This document shows, piece after piece, positions 12,632 to 24,899 of a stretch of 64,000 bases of DNA. A model generated the notes under the pieces. The model was not told the origin of the DNA and made no database searches. It was given only the letters and a program-made list of their open reading frames with translations. Source of the DNA: Haemonchus contortus (lineage: Eukaryota; Nematoda; Chromadorea; Rhabditida; Trichostrongylidae). Positions within the stretch are counted from its first letter, which is position 1, and every line of letters begins with the position of its first letter. A program made the translations under genes and the position numbers. Where the stretch lies: positions 32,312,843-32,376,842 of the forward strand of contig LS997564.1 of the NCBI GenBank assembly GCA_000469685.2. Reading direction: 5' to 3'.

Positions 12632-13850
12632 GCTGAGAATGTGAGAATAAAAACCGTTCCCTTTAATTAACGCTTGAATGGGTAAATCCTCACTTACGCG
12701 GACGCTCCTCTGGAATGGGAGGACTCCACGGACAGTTTTGGGCGTTCCTCAGTGGGATCGTAGCTCCCCTTGTTTGAAAGTCTAGTCATTGAAAGGAAAA
12801 TCAAAATTGAAATCTGGTTCAACTGAACTAATTGAAGAGAACTCCCTGGCAAAGAATAGATTCACTTCATATGACATAGCAGACCTCGCAATGGACCTTG
12901 TCCCTTGCATGTTAGCTAGCAACTCATAGAATCTTATTAAGAGCTCAATTCACTACCGCTACCAGCTCTTTCTTGGCCAAAAAAAGGGGGAGGGTGTTTG
13001 CAGTGAGACAGGCTTATATGTCAAGGACGGATTTGCAGTAGATTCCACGAAACTGGTTAAATGAAGTACCTGACGATCATTTTAATCTTGGAAGATATCG
13101 GTATCTTCCTGTATTTTCGAGCCAGCCTCTCTCCCAAAATGAAGTTTGTGACTTGGGAATATCTGGAGATGAGGTTGCCGACTAGAGACCAAAAAACACA
13201 TGCATATATTTCTCTAACCTCCTCTCAAGTTTAAAACTCTAGAACGGCTGAGAATGTGAGAATAAAAACCGTTCCCTTTAATTAACGCTTGAATGGGTAA
13301 ATCCTCACTTACGCGGACGCTCCTCTGGAATGGGAATGTTCCGCGGATAATACTTGACATCGTAATATCAGCCATTCCCTAGCAGTGCTCACAAATACCC
13401 TTGACGGAAAGTCTAATCATTGGAATGGGAACTAATATTGAAATCTGTCTCAATTGTAACAGACTGTAATGAACTCCTTGGCAAAGGATAGACTCACTTC
13501 ATTCATATGACATAGAAGACTTCGCAGTGGACGTTGTCCCCCTGGGCATTAATTGAGTAACTCATGGAGCCCCTATAAGACAATGGGCTCAATTCCGCAC
13601 CTCAGCGCAGCTTGGCCTTATTTGGTTAAGATAGGGTGAGCTCTTGTGAAACTCCCAGGCTCTCATAAGGGTACATAGCAAGGTTGAGATTACAGCCGAC
13701 TCAGCCGAAATGGTTAAGTGAAGAACCTAACGATCACTTTATAGAGGAAAAATATTCGTATCTTCTAGTGTTCTCAATTTGAACTCTGTACCAGTATCAA
13801 GTCTACGGTTAGGGTATCTTGGGAGATGAGGTCGCCATTTAGGGAGTGAG
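12632..13850. repeat. Tandem duplication of about 610 bp
   Basis: The segment beginning ACGGCTGAGAATGTGAGAAT at 12632 recurs at 13243 and stays alignable for several hundred bases (for example the 'CTTGGCAAAGGATAG' and 'CATATGACATAG' lines). G3 has a single copy (from about 31727). The duplication is therefore specific to the G1 unit and lies in intron 1. Confidence 0.75.
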
Positions 13851-13887
13851 GTAAGGAGCGGAAGGCACCAAAGGGTGGGTGCGCTCG

Positions 13888-13917
13888 CGAGCCGGCCGGC
13901 GGACTATGAAAGCAGCC
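13888..13917. mobile_element. Solo end of a GGCTGC-family MITE
   Basis: The string GCCGGCCGGCGGACTATG followed by AAAGCAGCC matches the right end of the MITE at 11926-12094, but no left end lies nearby. It is a truncated copy or a rearrangement product. Confidence 0.6.
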
Positions 13918-14469
13918 AAAGAGCATCCTCCGAATTCTGCACGATTTCTGTAGACATTTTATTTCATTTCACGGCATAACCTTAATCCGCTCTGTAGCAC
14001 TCATCCCATTTAGGAACACTTCAAGTTCAGCGCTTTCCTCGAAATAGTAAAATAAGTGAAAATCTTAGCTCTCACCTCGAATTCGAGAACATCTTCCACA
14101 TTACTACCTGTCAGAAGCGAAGGGGCCAACTCCATGCTTCCTGCTATTCCTGGTTTCACAATGGTCTTCAACTTTTGTGGCAGATATTTCAGCAGTTCCA
14201 TATCTGAATGAGGCAATATTGAGCTAGAAAGTTGTAAAGTTAGGTTACTTTATTGCTCAGACGATCCAATTGTTAGCGGGGCAGAACGGGTTTTCAGGGT
14301 CGTAGTATATTCCGGAAGAGATCCTACCTGCAATGTTCAGTTTATATCTAAAAGGAGAAACGACTGGCAAAGCCAATAGCTGGCCCATACGAAGCAATGG
14401 AACGTCAATGTGGTAACCAAATACAGCACGGTACCAGATTGAAAGATCAATGCAGATCTTCTGAAATGT

Positions 14470-15150
14470 AAAAGGACATGTTGATCGACGTGATTGCGCA
14501 ACGGCCTGGGTCCAACCTAATCAAAACGACATACTGTAAGTACTGCACTTGTGATGAAATACATCTTTCTAGATGGTTCAGTGCGCTGGGTACAATCTGT
14601 TGTTATTCCACCTACGTTCGGAAATTTCTATACGGCGTGGACCCAGCGCAAGGACCCCTTGGTAGGACGGTGCGCCTCATGGTTGCGATCCCTTCCATTT
14701 TACCCTTTCTTCCTCGACAGGAATGTATAATTTAAATAACGCGTGTGACTAATTTGGTAGATAAAATAAAGCCAAAAGAACTAGAAATGCCCATCATAGG
14801 CGGAGGTCAGAGTTTTTAAGACTATACCATGAAATCCCGCCAACCAATCTGCCTATAAATGTTTCCCATGCAATACAGTAACCAGATAAAGAGAAGGTTC
14901 TGTCGGCTCAAGTTATGGTCATCGAAGCTCATTACAATGGCTGGTATGGACGTGTGGGGGATAAAATACGGATAACTTCACTGATGAGTTTTTAAAAATG
15001 GAAATGCAAAAGAGCGCATCGTCGATGGTGGTCAAACTATGAAGTACCTCTACGGAAAGCTGTAGCTCGTTGGTGAGCTGACACGTGGGTAGATATGAAG
15101 GTGCTCAATCCCGTAGGAACGGGCCCAACTTCTGTACAAAGAATTCTCAT
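14470..15150. other. Upstream flank of G1
   Basis: This stretch aligns with the region upstream of G3 (about 32.8-33.5 kb). It probably holds the promoter and perhaps a further 5' exon. The open frame at 14478-14735 (+) is not preserved in the G3 copy. Confidence 0.35.
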
Positions 15151-15818
15151 AGATGAAACCGCTTTCTGGACAAGCCGACCCAGAAGAGCGTATGGCGTTA
15201 TTGAACAGCTCTCCAGCTTCGTTAAGGGGACAAGCCCATAGAGAATTTGGGTTTCAGCTTCGTCGCAGATGTCCTCTCTCTGAGGACGTTCAGTACAGAA
15301 TGAAATTTACATTTGACACAACTTGGAAGGTAATTGGATTCAAAGCCCGTCGTGAGCACATTATCTCCTCAGAAACCATTTTGGTGGTAAAAATTTCTTT
15401 CGTCCCTAACTTCTTGTCTTCTATATTTCATTCAGAAAAGAAAATATCAAGTTATACTCAGGCAATACTGATATCTTTGCATCTCTTCCCTACCCCTCTC
15501 TGTAGAAGCAAAGGTCACAGATTTTTACTCAATATTTCTATGAAACTGAATTCAGGATTCCTTGGAATATTGCTAGTAAAAAGCTACGTGTCCGGTGTAA
15601 CGAGAGAATAAGGCGGAGTACTGCTCCTAACTTCACCGTATCGACGACTATCAGCTGGTAATGGCATAGCGTATAGTACAGCTTTCAGCAGCCATTGTCC
15701 TGCGTGGTAACTCAGCCTTTGTATGATCTGACGCCTTCAGTTTGGGCAATTTCTGTCAAAACATTACATGAATGAAGCTGTTAATGAGGTATAATGTAGA
15801 ATCATCAATCATCGTTAA

Positions 15819-16282
15819 AGGCACCGTTTACGATAAATTTAGGGTACCCTTTTTCGACGGGAATTCATAGAACTACTCTAGAATAAAGCGATAACAACGA
15901 AAAAAGCGCAGAAAACGATGAACAAAAAGAAATAGAAAGGGTCAAAAAAGAGCTGGAAAGGGGGGTTGGACGAGTTTCACATTGGAAGAACGGCGGTTAA
16001 GGGAGTGTTCGGGCGAGTGCAGTTAGGCGACGCAATGTCTGCAATAGCAGACAACACACCCAAGCAGACAACTTCGCCCAATGCGAAAGTGATGAACGGC
16101 AATTAGATTTCGTAGTCAGCCTAGCGAGGGGCGGAGGCCTCCCGTCCCCCAATGTTCCCGCCCTTATTGTGCCCTATCCAGACCGTTTTTCGACCTCATT
16201 CCTGCACAAATGGTATCAGAGGGGGCGTCGAATTCAAACCATGTGCAGATCTCCGAAACCATTTTTTTCGTGAACAGTGCCT
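15819..16282. mobile_element. TTAA-flanked MITE (464 bp)
   Basis: Ends are AGGCACCGTTTACG and CGTGAACAGTGCCT, flanked by TTAA on each side (15815-15818 and 16283-16286). Copy B lacks it: near 46435 the sequence runs ATCATCGGTTATC...TAATAACTTAATAAC uninterrupted. The interior matches, in reverse, parts of the MITE at 41758-42193. No open frame is present. Confidence 0.8.
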
Positions 16283-16446
16283 TTAAGTTAATAACTTAAT
16301 AACAACACTATGAAGAATAAGAATCCGGAAGTTCCAAAAAGTATTCATTTCGAAGTCTTCTGCGTGGGAGGGATTTCAGTTAGTACAGCCATCTCGTTAA
16401 ACAGTCGCCAACATCTTTATAATAATAAACTTCAACAAAAAGGAGG

Positions 16447-16516
16447 AAGTCCGACTTCAAATGGGCCAGACGTCGAGGAAGAAGTCCGACTTCAAATGGG
16501 CCAGACGTCGAGGTAG
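16447..16516. repeat. 35-bp tandem duplication
   Basis: A unit beginning AAGTCCGACTTCAAATGGGC occurs twice in a row with period 35. Copy B (about 46785-46825) has a single, diverged unit. Confidence 0.8.
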
Positions 16517-19500
16517 AAGAAGTACTTCAACAAAGTTGGTGAGGTAGGTGTAGATGTTTACGCAGTATAAAGGATTTAATGACAAGGAAGCCGTTTAGTA
16601 TAGAAAATAACTACTTGAGTACTTCCCTCTGTCGAGTTGCACGAAGGGCTGCACACAGCTGTTCATTACTCAACCACAATGCGCGAGAATGGGTTCTGCG
16701 ATCCCACCAGGACCCTCCACCAGTGAACGCTGGCAGCTGCGAGCCCATAGCTATAGCTTCAACAGGAATACCGTCGTTCACCATATTATACCATTCGTCG
16801 CCCAACGCAAATCAGTAAGTCTCGTTAAAATGGTGCGTGCCACGCCTCTGGCTGCCATTGAGCATCGCAGCCACAATTCAGGTCATTTAGACTGTGCAAG
16901 TAGCTGCCATGACTGACCAACGCTCGTGTCAATGTTTTTACCGTTCACCAACATTACAGCACTCGGCTAGGGTAATAGGTTCGATCAGGTCGAGTTATAC
17001 CCACTGAATCTCAATGCCTCGAACCGAGGTTACGGCATGAAAATACGATCGCTCTACTGCATACTACCTTGGAGGTAGCGCTTGAGGGCAAAAAAAAATT
17101 GCCTTGGCCTAATGACCATATTTTTAGTTTTATGGGAAAGCTGTGGTTCTAAAGTGAAGCGAATTTGTCAAGGTGTATAAGGAACTCATGTAGGAAATGC
17201 CATAGGTTAGATTTAGTTTCTGTACGAAACTTTCCTTGATTGGAGCCCCTACAAGAAAAACCCTGTCTCGTTAAGAGGCATATACAAAGACTTGAAATCT
17301 TTTTGTTTGCGAAGGAAACCTCATCGATTCTCCTAACCGCACTTCTGCTTCACGGCTTCATGTTTGTTTCTTCTCCCTATAATATATCCTGACGTCGGTT
17401 GCCTTCATTTTGTAGGAGGGTCTCTGCTGTGAAAGGGATAAAGAGCATCATTTGAAAACCTTTTCACTAAAAATAAACGGAGAAAGTGCAGGCAGACGAT
17501 GTCCGCTTCTACTTTGTTGTTGCTGTGACCCTTCCATGCAGGTCTGCCCAAGGACCTTATCTCAAGGAACCTGAATCTGAGCATCTCTACTATCACATTT
17601 ATCAGTCCATTACTTTATGTAACTGCTCAAATCGATCAAATGAGTAGTTAAAAGTTTTCCATTGAACAGAACTCCGGAGAAACAAAAGTACAGGCCAGTT
17701 TCCAGGATACTGAATTAAATCTATTGATTGATCTCCACAGAAAAACAATCAGAAACAATAATTCTAAGCGAAACATCCAATAATAAATGGACATGATTCA
17801 AAGGTTTCGGTGATATGAATATCGAGCGGCTCCAGAGACTGTTAGAATGTGAAGATAAAAACAAGATGCTGCTGCCTTTGAGACGATTTTCTTTGGCTTT
17901 TTCGATTTCTATAGCTTCTATAGAACAGCCACCCCAGCACAGAAATGTCTAAAAAAATTTGTATTGACCAGAAAAGCTCGAAAAATGAAGGTACGGTCAA
18001 GCACACCAACTAACTTGCAGTTCATGTTACTGTGAAGTTTCCACTGGTTCGTCTTAGGATCAAAAACTTCAACCGAATTAGTAGCATACCCACCAATAGC
18101 ATACAGTTTTCCGTTGACTGCAGCCAGACCTAACTAAAAACGGTACAATACTTTATTAACAAAAATGGATAAAGTTGTATAGTGAATACAGCTGACATAC
18201 ACCACTTCGGCTACAGCTCATATCAGCCACTGAAGTCCACCTTCTCAGCAGAGCTCATACTTCTTGAACCTTTCTTAGATCCACCCGCTACATACAATTC
18301 GCCATGGAGCACTGCGGAACCATGGCTCTCTCGAGGGGTTGACATGGGACAAACCTTTTTCCATCTACCGACTCGTGGGTCGAACCTGAAACACGAGAGC
18401 CTATTTTGGTGGCTGTCCAGATGCACTAATATACCCGAAAAGACCTCAACAGCAGAAAAAATGGGTACAGAACCATTTCTAGAATAAAAGAATCAGTACA
18501 GACGACTCCCAAAGTATCGTCGCCAATTTATCGGAAAAACTGTACTATCGTTCCCCCCTCCTGATTCTGAATATCGAGGAGGCACAGTACTCCTACATGT
18601 CCTGTAGTATGTTTGATTATGACTTCGTTTCGAAAGGTTAATAATTATGAATGAGTTTCCGACCCCAGTGAAGGATAATTTAAAATAACCTCAACCGCTC
18701 ATTGTGTTGATAGGCGTCGTGTTTAGCTGTTTCAAATTAGCGTACAAGACAATCATGATTTCTAGCCCCTTTTTTCTAATTGCTTCAGGAGAGTAGTCCC
18801 TTTCCTCATTGTTCCACAAGAGTAATCAAAGATGTTTAATGCTACGAAACTCTGCTCAAAGCTGTACAGTGTCACCAGATTCAAACTGACCCACCTCTCT
18901 ACGGTACTTAGAGCGGTTTCTCTTTTGCGCCCTCCAACTGCGTAGAGGCAACCATCTAATATGGAAACAGAAAGGGAGTGTCGACATGAACCCATAGGTG
19001 CAGCAGATGTCCACTCATTTCGCCGAACGTCATAGCTGCAGCGACATGGCGGAAATCATCGTATGCGGGAAGCGACTGAAACCTGCTCTACCGTTCAACA
19101 ATATTCAGACTTTGACGTCTAAGATCCTCACAGCCACCAATTGCATAAAGATGTTCTTCCAGAGCAGCTACACTTATCCAAAATCGACTAGTGGGACAGG
19201 GAGCGACGTCAGACATCCACTGGTCAGTTGCAGGATTATATCTGAAAAGGTACATTGAGAAAAACTAAATTCTTTTCATCTCACATGGCTACACAAATGG
19301 TTCCAATGAAACAACTATCATTCAATTCTAGCGACAGAACTCAAACTTTGGAGGAATTTGCTCCAAAAACCGTTCTTTTTTTCGAAAATGCAGCCCGTGT
19401 AAAGCGAACTAGTTTTTGTTTATTTCCGAGTTTTTCCTTGAAAACTGATCTTTGACTGAGTGAAATAGCAGGGTCGCACTAACTTAAGTCTGATTCACGG

Positions 19501-21916
19501 ATAGTACTACAGAAAAATTGCTTTTATTTAAGGCTACTCTGTTTTTTAGTTAAAGAACGCAGTACCTCTCAATGCTGTTCAGCGCACTCATATCATCAAG
19601 GCGGCCACACACAGCATAAATGAACCTGTCGACAACAGCAACGCCGCCATTATATCTCAAGGAATTCAGACCTTCTCGAGACGGTAAGCACATATTAGAA
19701 GAGTGATATACCTTTCCTGGTTTAAAGGAGCAACGTACTGCCATGAAGAATTTGCACCTTCAGGATCCATGCGTTCGACCCTCCTCTCTTCATATCCACC
19801 CACTGGAGTTGTAAATTTCAGAATAAGACCATTAACTTCCTACATAGGTGAATAGCTAGAAAAAAGCCAATATGGGAGCCGTTACGGTGAGAAAAACCCA
19901 AGTTAGGCTTTGGACTCTTCGACAATAAGATTTCGTTAAGCCTCATACCAACATAGATTACTTTCAGCGTGCTTCGCTTTATCGTTCGAACGTTCAAGGG
20001 TGGAAAATCGAAGAATTAGGTCATCCTAAAACTTGAGCCACTTGTAAGGGTAAGGAATATCAGCTCATGACAAATTTACCAAACGAATTTGTTAAGAGCA
20101 GTCTTCTAGCGAAAGCTTCTGACCTTTGCTTGGTCGACGAAATCGCGGCAGGTCGCATCCCCCATCACTAGCGCATTCTTACTCACTGTACTCACAAGAA
20201 ACTCCGGCCGACAGAGAGGAAATCGAATGTGCTTCAGCAGCTGCAAAAGTTGATTAGAAGTTCTTATTTGGAGAAGCTTCTGGCTTTTACCTGCGGGAGC
20301 AACTGCTTCCGAGATGACAAGTCGAACTCAACCCACTGAATAACTGCAGTGAACACCTGGAGTCATACTTGTCTTCAACGCACTTGAAAACAACAACACG
20401 CAAAAAACCACTGAAAAACCGAAGGTTTTCTACCATTACCTTCTCTTCAGAGCGTCCAACGAGCTTATCGTTTGACAGGAGCTGGACCAACTGATTTGGT
20501 TGGAAATATGGTAAAACTCTTCAGTACCAATAATTTCCCGAAAGAATGAAAACAAAGTATTTTGTGAACGACGAGCCAAAAGCAGAAGCTGGCTACCTCG
20601 AAATTCTCCGGGATGTATTCATCAGCAAAACGAACGAGCTCTAGACAGGAGTGACTGTCAGCGAATTCCCGAATTCCCACGCAATTCGACGGGGCGTAAC
20701 TGCTTCTTAAGGAACTCACAACAAGCCTAATAGGTATTCATTAGGTAATACAGATTATCGCTATTTATCGAGATCTTGAACATAGAGAACCTTGACTTCT
20801 TCCAACTGGAACAGACAGGCAGCGTGGAGGGTGCTCGGAACGTTGACGTCGCTGATCCGTATCTTACCAGAATAGCAGAAATTAACCAGAGCATCAAGAG
20901 CTGCCCATTCGACATCGATCATTTCTACTTCTGCTGAAAAAAAAAACGACAAGCGAAGTAATGCAGGGCTGACATTTGTAAGGAGAACGTGATGAGACTA
21001 TAGAAGCACGCATCGTAAGTTATAAACGTACGTTGCCGAGATTCGATCATTTCACTTGTGAACATGGCCCTGAAGTAGTCCGAGTATGCAGCGAGTACGA
21101 CTCGATGGGCGTTGATACGGAATCCCTTTGAAATCTCCTATTCAGATTCACTGAATCACTTATTCATGTTGTGGCCTACCTTGGCTATCAAAGTCACATC
21201 ACAAAAGCGACCGTCATCACGTAATGCAGCGAGTTTGGTAGCAAGGGAGCGATCGTGAGTTTGACTCTGAACACGTGAATGTTCGCTAGGGAATAAGGGA
21301 ACAAATTCCAATGAAGGTAGGACTGCGTGACTGGGACACTCATTGCCGTTATTTTGAAGGCGAGTGAGATCAAGGGAATGGAAAAGGACCACTCCAACTT
21401 CTAGAGTAATGTCTCTTCAGTTAATACCCAGGTGGGCGACCATGAACGAAAGACGACAGTTCATTGGAAATGAGATGACAGCGTAGCGGTCAGCTATCAG
21501 TCACTTACGGAAAGGAAATAACATGGTCTCGGCAACGATTCCTTAGAATCAAAACCGAATACCCTTAACATGACCTTTTCATAGAATAGATTTTGATTGT
21601 AGCACATGACTCTGGATTGCAGTCGACTCTGTGCCTAGGGTAACTAGCAATTTCTGAAAAAGTTTCTGACGAACTTTTTCTGTGATGGAAGATAGCCGTT
21701 TCTTCCTGTGATCCCATCCAAAGTAATCCTTTGCGAAAAGGAGCCTGCGGCTTGGGAATACTGGGAGATGAGAGGTGCCATTTAGTTACATGCCTCATTG
21801 CTATCCTTCAAACCACATTATACTCTAAGCCGGATCTATCTGCGTCAAGGAACAAGGTAGGACCGGCGGACTCGCTAAGGCAAGCTGCTTCTCTTAGAGA
21901 ACGGATAGCCAATTAA

Positions 21917-23495
21917 CCCTTTGACGACCATGGCACCCGCCGGTGGGTGCCACTATGACTGGCGCATGGGACCATGGCACCCAATGTTGGGTTGCCACCA
22001 TGTTTTTTTCTTTATTTGCACATTTTGAAACTTATTTAATATTTTCATATTTAATAACCAACTTCATTGTGTTTATATTCAACATGGTCCACATTATTGT
22101 TTTATTATAGCATATTTATTGTGAACATCCTACTTATATAATCGGCTAACGTGTGTCTGTTGGTGTGTTTGTGTGTTTTGTGTGTGTGTGTTTGTGTGTG
22201 TGTTTGTCTGACCGGAAATTCATAACTCCTGTCCCCTTGAACCTAGGACATTCAAATTTGAAAGAGAGATAGGGGGCAGGATGGGAACACCGATGGTAGG
22301 GGGTAGGAGTTGACAACAGTTGATAACAAGTGATAAGGGCCTTAAAAGGCAAAAGCCACAGGACCCATATTTCCCCTTTGCATTAACGATGAAGCTTTGG
22401 CACTTTGGCAGGTGGTGTAGGATGTGAAGGGACCAACAAGTGTTCGACGACGGGGATTGATAACAACTGATAGGGTCTGATAGCGAGCCATATAAGGCGA
22501 GAACAACATAGATCTGCAACGCACTTTCTGTTAATAATGGAATCTTGGAATTTTTGATAGGTTATGTAAGATGTAACAGGATCGTAGGTACTCGGTTACG
22601 GGATCGAGAATGGTTGGTGCCAGGCAGTGGCTGATAAAACTGACAAGGGTGAGTGAAAATCCTACAAAAGCGTAGAGCCACTATAATGATGGCATTAATA
22701 GTGGAGCTTTGACAGTTTGGCATGTTGTGGAGTATGGCGGGGTCGTAGACGATCGATGATAGGAACTGATAACAGCTGATAACGACTGATAAGAGCCCTT
22801 ACCAACTAAGTTTAACTCCTGTGGTATTTGCGATGTATTCGTGATTACGACCATAATATAGATTACGACCGCTACTCAGGTTTGTAACTTGGTGGAAGAT
22901 CAAGGTCACTTTATGTTTTGATATCGTTTACGTCAAAGTTTGGCATTCTCAACTAATGATGTACCCGTGGAGGAAAGAAGGTTCAGTGATAACGACTTCT
23001 GATAGTGGTGGGCATGTGGCGCACGAATTAGCGTGCGTAGCCCAACTGGTATATATACAATGGGGTACCACTGAAGAAAAAACCTAGGTTCTTCCGCTAG
23101 ATTTGTGTACATCCTGGAAACATTGCAGACAGTAAAAGCCGTAACTACTGTTGCACTGTGTTTTCACTTTCTTAGGATGCGCTCTAGCAAAGCTTAATTT
23201 GATACTGAAGAGTCTTAATGTAATACGCATTTCTACTGCAAACATTATTAATATTTTCAGAATTTTGTCCCACATTGCTTCCAAACCCCATTCTCAAGTC
23301 TCACTTAATTATATTGGATGAAATAATATCTTGATACTTCTATTTCGAGCGAAATATTGCTAAATTTATTGAGCCCAAAGAAAGTAGTTCCTCCTGGGAC
23401 CATGGCACCCGCCGGTGGGTGCCAGTCGCGCACGAAAGGAAAGGGGCGTGGTCCCATGAGCGCGTCACGTCGAAATCTGCATTGTCGTCAAAGGG
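21917..23495. mobile_element. Non-autonomous piggyBac element (1579 bp) in G2 intron 1
   Basis: The ends are CCCTTTGACGACC and GTCGTCAAAGGG, flanked by TTAA at 21913-21916 and 23496-23499. Copy B at about 54340 reads AGCCAATTAAACTGCCAAGG, the empty site with one TTAA. A subterminal palindrome TGGCACCCGCCGGTGGGTGCCA (given here as two halves: TGGCACCCGCC and GGTGGGTGCCA) lies just inside both ends. No transposase is present. Without the nested Helitron the element is about 667 bp. The ends differ by one base from those of the autonomous-like copy at 49959, so it may be mobilised by a related transposase (inference). Confidence 0.9.
22138..23049 (+). mobile_element. Non-autonomous Helitron (912 bp) nested in piggyBac
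   Basis: The 5' end is A|TCCTACTTATATAATCGGC, followed by a TGTGTG-rich tract. The 3' end is CTGG|T. A hairpin lies just upstream of the 3' end (GGGC...GCCC at 23010-23043, inner GCACG/CGTGC). These are the hallmarks of Helitrons (5' TC, 3' hairpin then CTRR, insertion between A and T). The layout matches the element at 54453-55717. It has no helicase frame and must postdate the host piggyBac insertion. Confidence 0.75.
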
Positions 23496-24899
23496 TTAAA
23501 TTACCAAGGCGTTCAAGTCAGGGAAGTCGGAGGGTTTTGTAAGCTCGGTCGTAGACACTTAGGTAAGTTGAGCCCATGTAATTGAGTCTATGAAAGTTCT
23601 CTTAATAATGGATATAATCAATAAATACTTCTGTTGTCAAGTGAGTTAACCTAAAACACGAACCAGTGGTTTTTCCGGGGTGTGGTGCGTTAGGAGGGAA
23701 ATGGTCGCGTCGCGGTGAGAGGGGCGTCGCGCGCGAAGGAATGTAACAAGATGCAGCAGGAGTAGGTGAGAAATACAAGAACAAAAGTACTAAGTAGAAT
23801 TATGCATAAAATAATGATCGCATATCGATTGAGCTGTATGAAGAACGCTAGAGCTGTAATAACGGCGAATGAGTGGTCCGCGACAGCCGCGTGCGGCAAA
23901 TCGATTACCCAAAATCGTTCCTAACGCCCGTCTCCCGTTTTTACGTCTTTGGAGTGAGACCCCCCAGAACAAAGACCATAATCAAATATACTATTACCTC
24001 AAAATCGAAAATATCTTCCACTTTCCCATATTGCTTATTCTCTGAAGGAAGCGAACTCAAATGGCCTGACATTTTCACGATTTTGCGCGGTATCTGCTGA
24101 TTTCACAACGACGTTCTCCTCTGTCAACACGGTATCTGAACGGAGATGTTTAGTAGACCGATAGAGAAAAGCAATACAAATCAAGCCGTGGGCACATTTC
24201 ATTTCAGAGCATACGAGAGAAGGAACGAAAAGGCACTCGTGTATTCCACTCGTTCTATACTGAGTGAGAGAACTTACATCCCACATAAGCAGAAACCCCA
24301 GGAATCTAGAATCCCACAATCTCAATCTCTAAATCTAGAACTGTCCCACAAATCAGGCACCTACAGGTCAATTACGTTTGCAAAAATTCACTGATGGCAA
24401 AATTGGTGAATGTAGGTATATTTGCCAAGGTAAATCCTAGGGCGGACTTTGGAGTTTGGTACAAGAAAGCAAATCTTTCGGAGCAACCACTCGTCTAGAA
24501 GCCAATGAGAACTCAATGACGACGGACTGGAATAACAAAAAAGCTATCCTTATCCAAATGGGTAGAGGAATGAAATGATAGTAAAGACCGAAATGCTATT
24601 TAAACGAAACCTAATTGGGTTTTATTCAGGGAGGTTAAGCAGACTTAAAGCTGTGCGGTACGGCAACAGATCCACCCCAAAGAACGTATGAGTCAGAAAT
24701 CTGTTGCATTGCCTCCTCGATCATAGGCGTCTCCCGATGAAAATCGATCGACTGGGACTGTCGAGAATTCATCAACATCGACAAAACATTCGAAAGCTGC
24801 TTCGGGATGAGGGAACAGCTCAAGCTCTCTTCAAGTACTATCGGGACAACTTATTTCTGGGTGAACGTGAAGTAAGAGTAAGTTACTATTTGAAACTCC

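Larger units (their letters stand above)
3663..14460 (-). pseudogene. KLHL-type BTB-BACK-Kelch gene G1, one frameshift
   Basis: Same exon plan and phases as G4 and G5. An upstream exon at 14328-14460 joins in phase to 14076-14203 (which holds an internal ATG at 14135). BTB exons follow at about 12.2-12.6 kb, BACK exons at 11.09-11.88 kb, and kelch exons at 7.8-7.9, 7.66-7.75, 4.81-4.96, 4.6-4.75, 3.95-4.16 and 3.77-3.88 kb. The terminal exon is 3663-3702, ending GVAVLQKP-stop. Every exon I translated is open except the one at 3.95-4.16 kb. There an extra A near 4057 turns the ELYVAGG blade into ELstop and restores the frame only downstream. Introns 9 (3.1 kb) and 11 (2.7 kb) are swollen with repeats, and a MITE sits in intron 4. 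One lesion could also be a sequencing error, so the call between gene and pseudogene is open. Confidence 0.65.
17918..24072 (-). pseudogene. KLHL-type BTB-BACK-Kelch pseudogene G2
   Basis: This is the near-identical partner of G5. The start exon is 23998-24072 (MSGHLSS..., ending FDFE at a GAG|GTAAT donor), the first BTB exon is 21180-21266, and the terminal exon is 17918-17948, ending GVAVL-stop. Unlike G5 it is broken. There is an extra C in the CGCCCC run near 20692 (BTB/BACK junction exon), two extra bases near 20504-20511 (BACK exon), an extra A near 19990 in the exon before the first kelch blade, and a 20-nt deletion at about 18242 removing YDLRAN from the fifth blade. Intron 1 carries a piggyBac-type element with a nested Helitron. 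Several lesions are +1 in short homopolymers, so some could be consensus errors; the 20-nt deletion is not of that kind. Confidence 0.75.

Noticed and set aside
15153..15611. 152-codon plus-strand open frame with a homolog at 45836-46141
   Set aside because: It is conserved only because the two copies are near-identical. The more distant copy at 33.6 kb has a different frame with stops, and there is no recognisable domain.
17405..17596. 63-codon minus-strand frame repeated at 47802-47993
   Set aside because: The equivalent flanks of G4 and G3 (36.56-36.76 and 27.9-28.1 kb) do not keep the frame, so it is non-coding 3' flank shared by duplication.
22146..22352. Minus-strand open frame ending in a His-Thr-Lys repeat
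   Set aside because: It is a translation of the TGTG-rich tract at the Helitron 5' end, with no coding signal.
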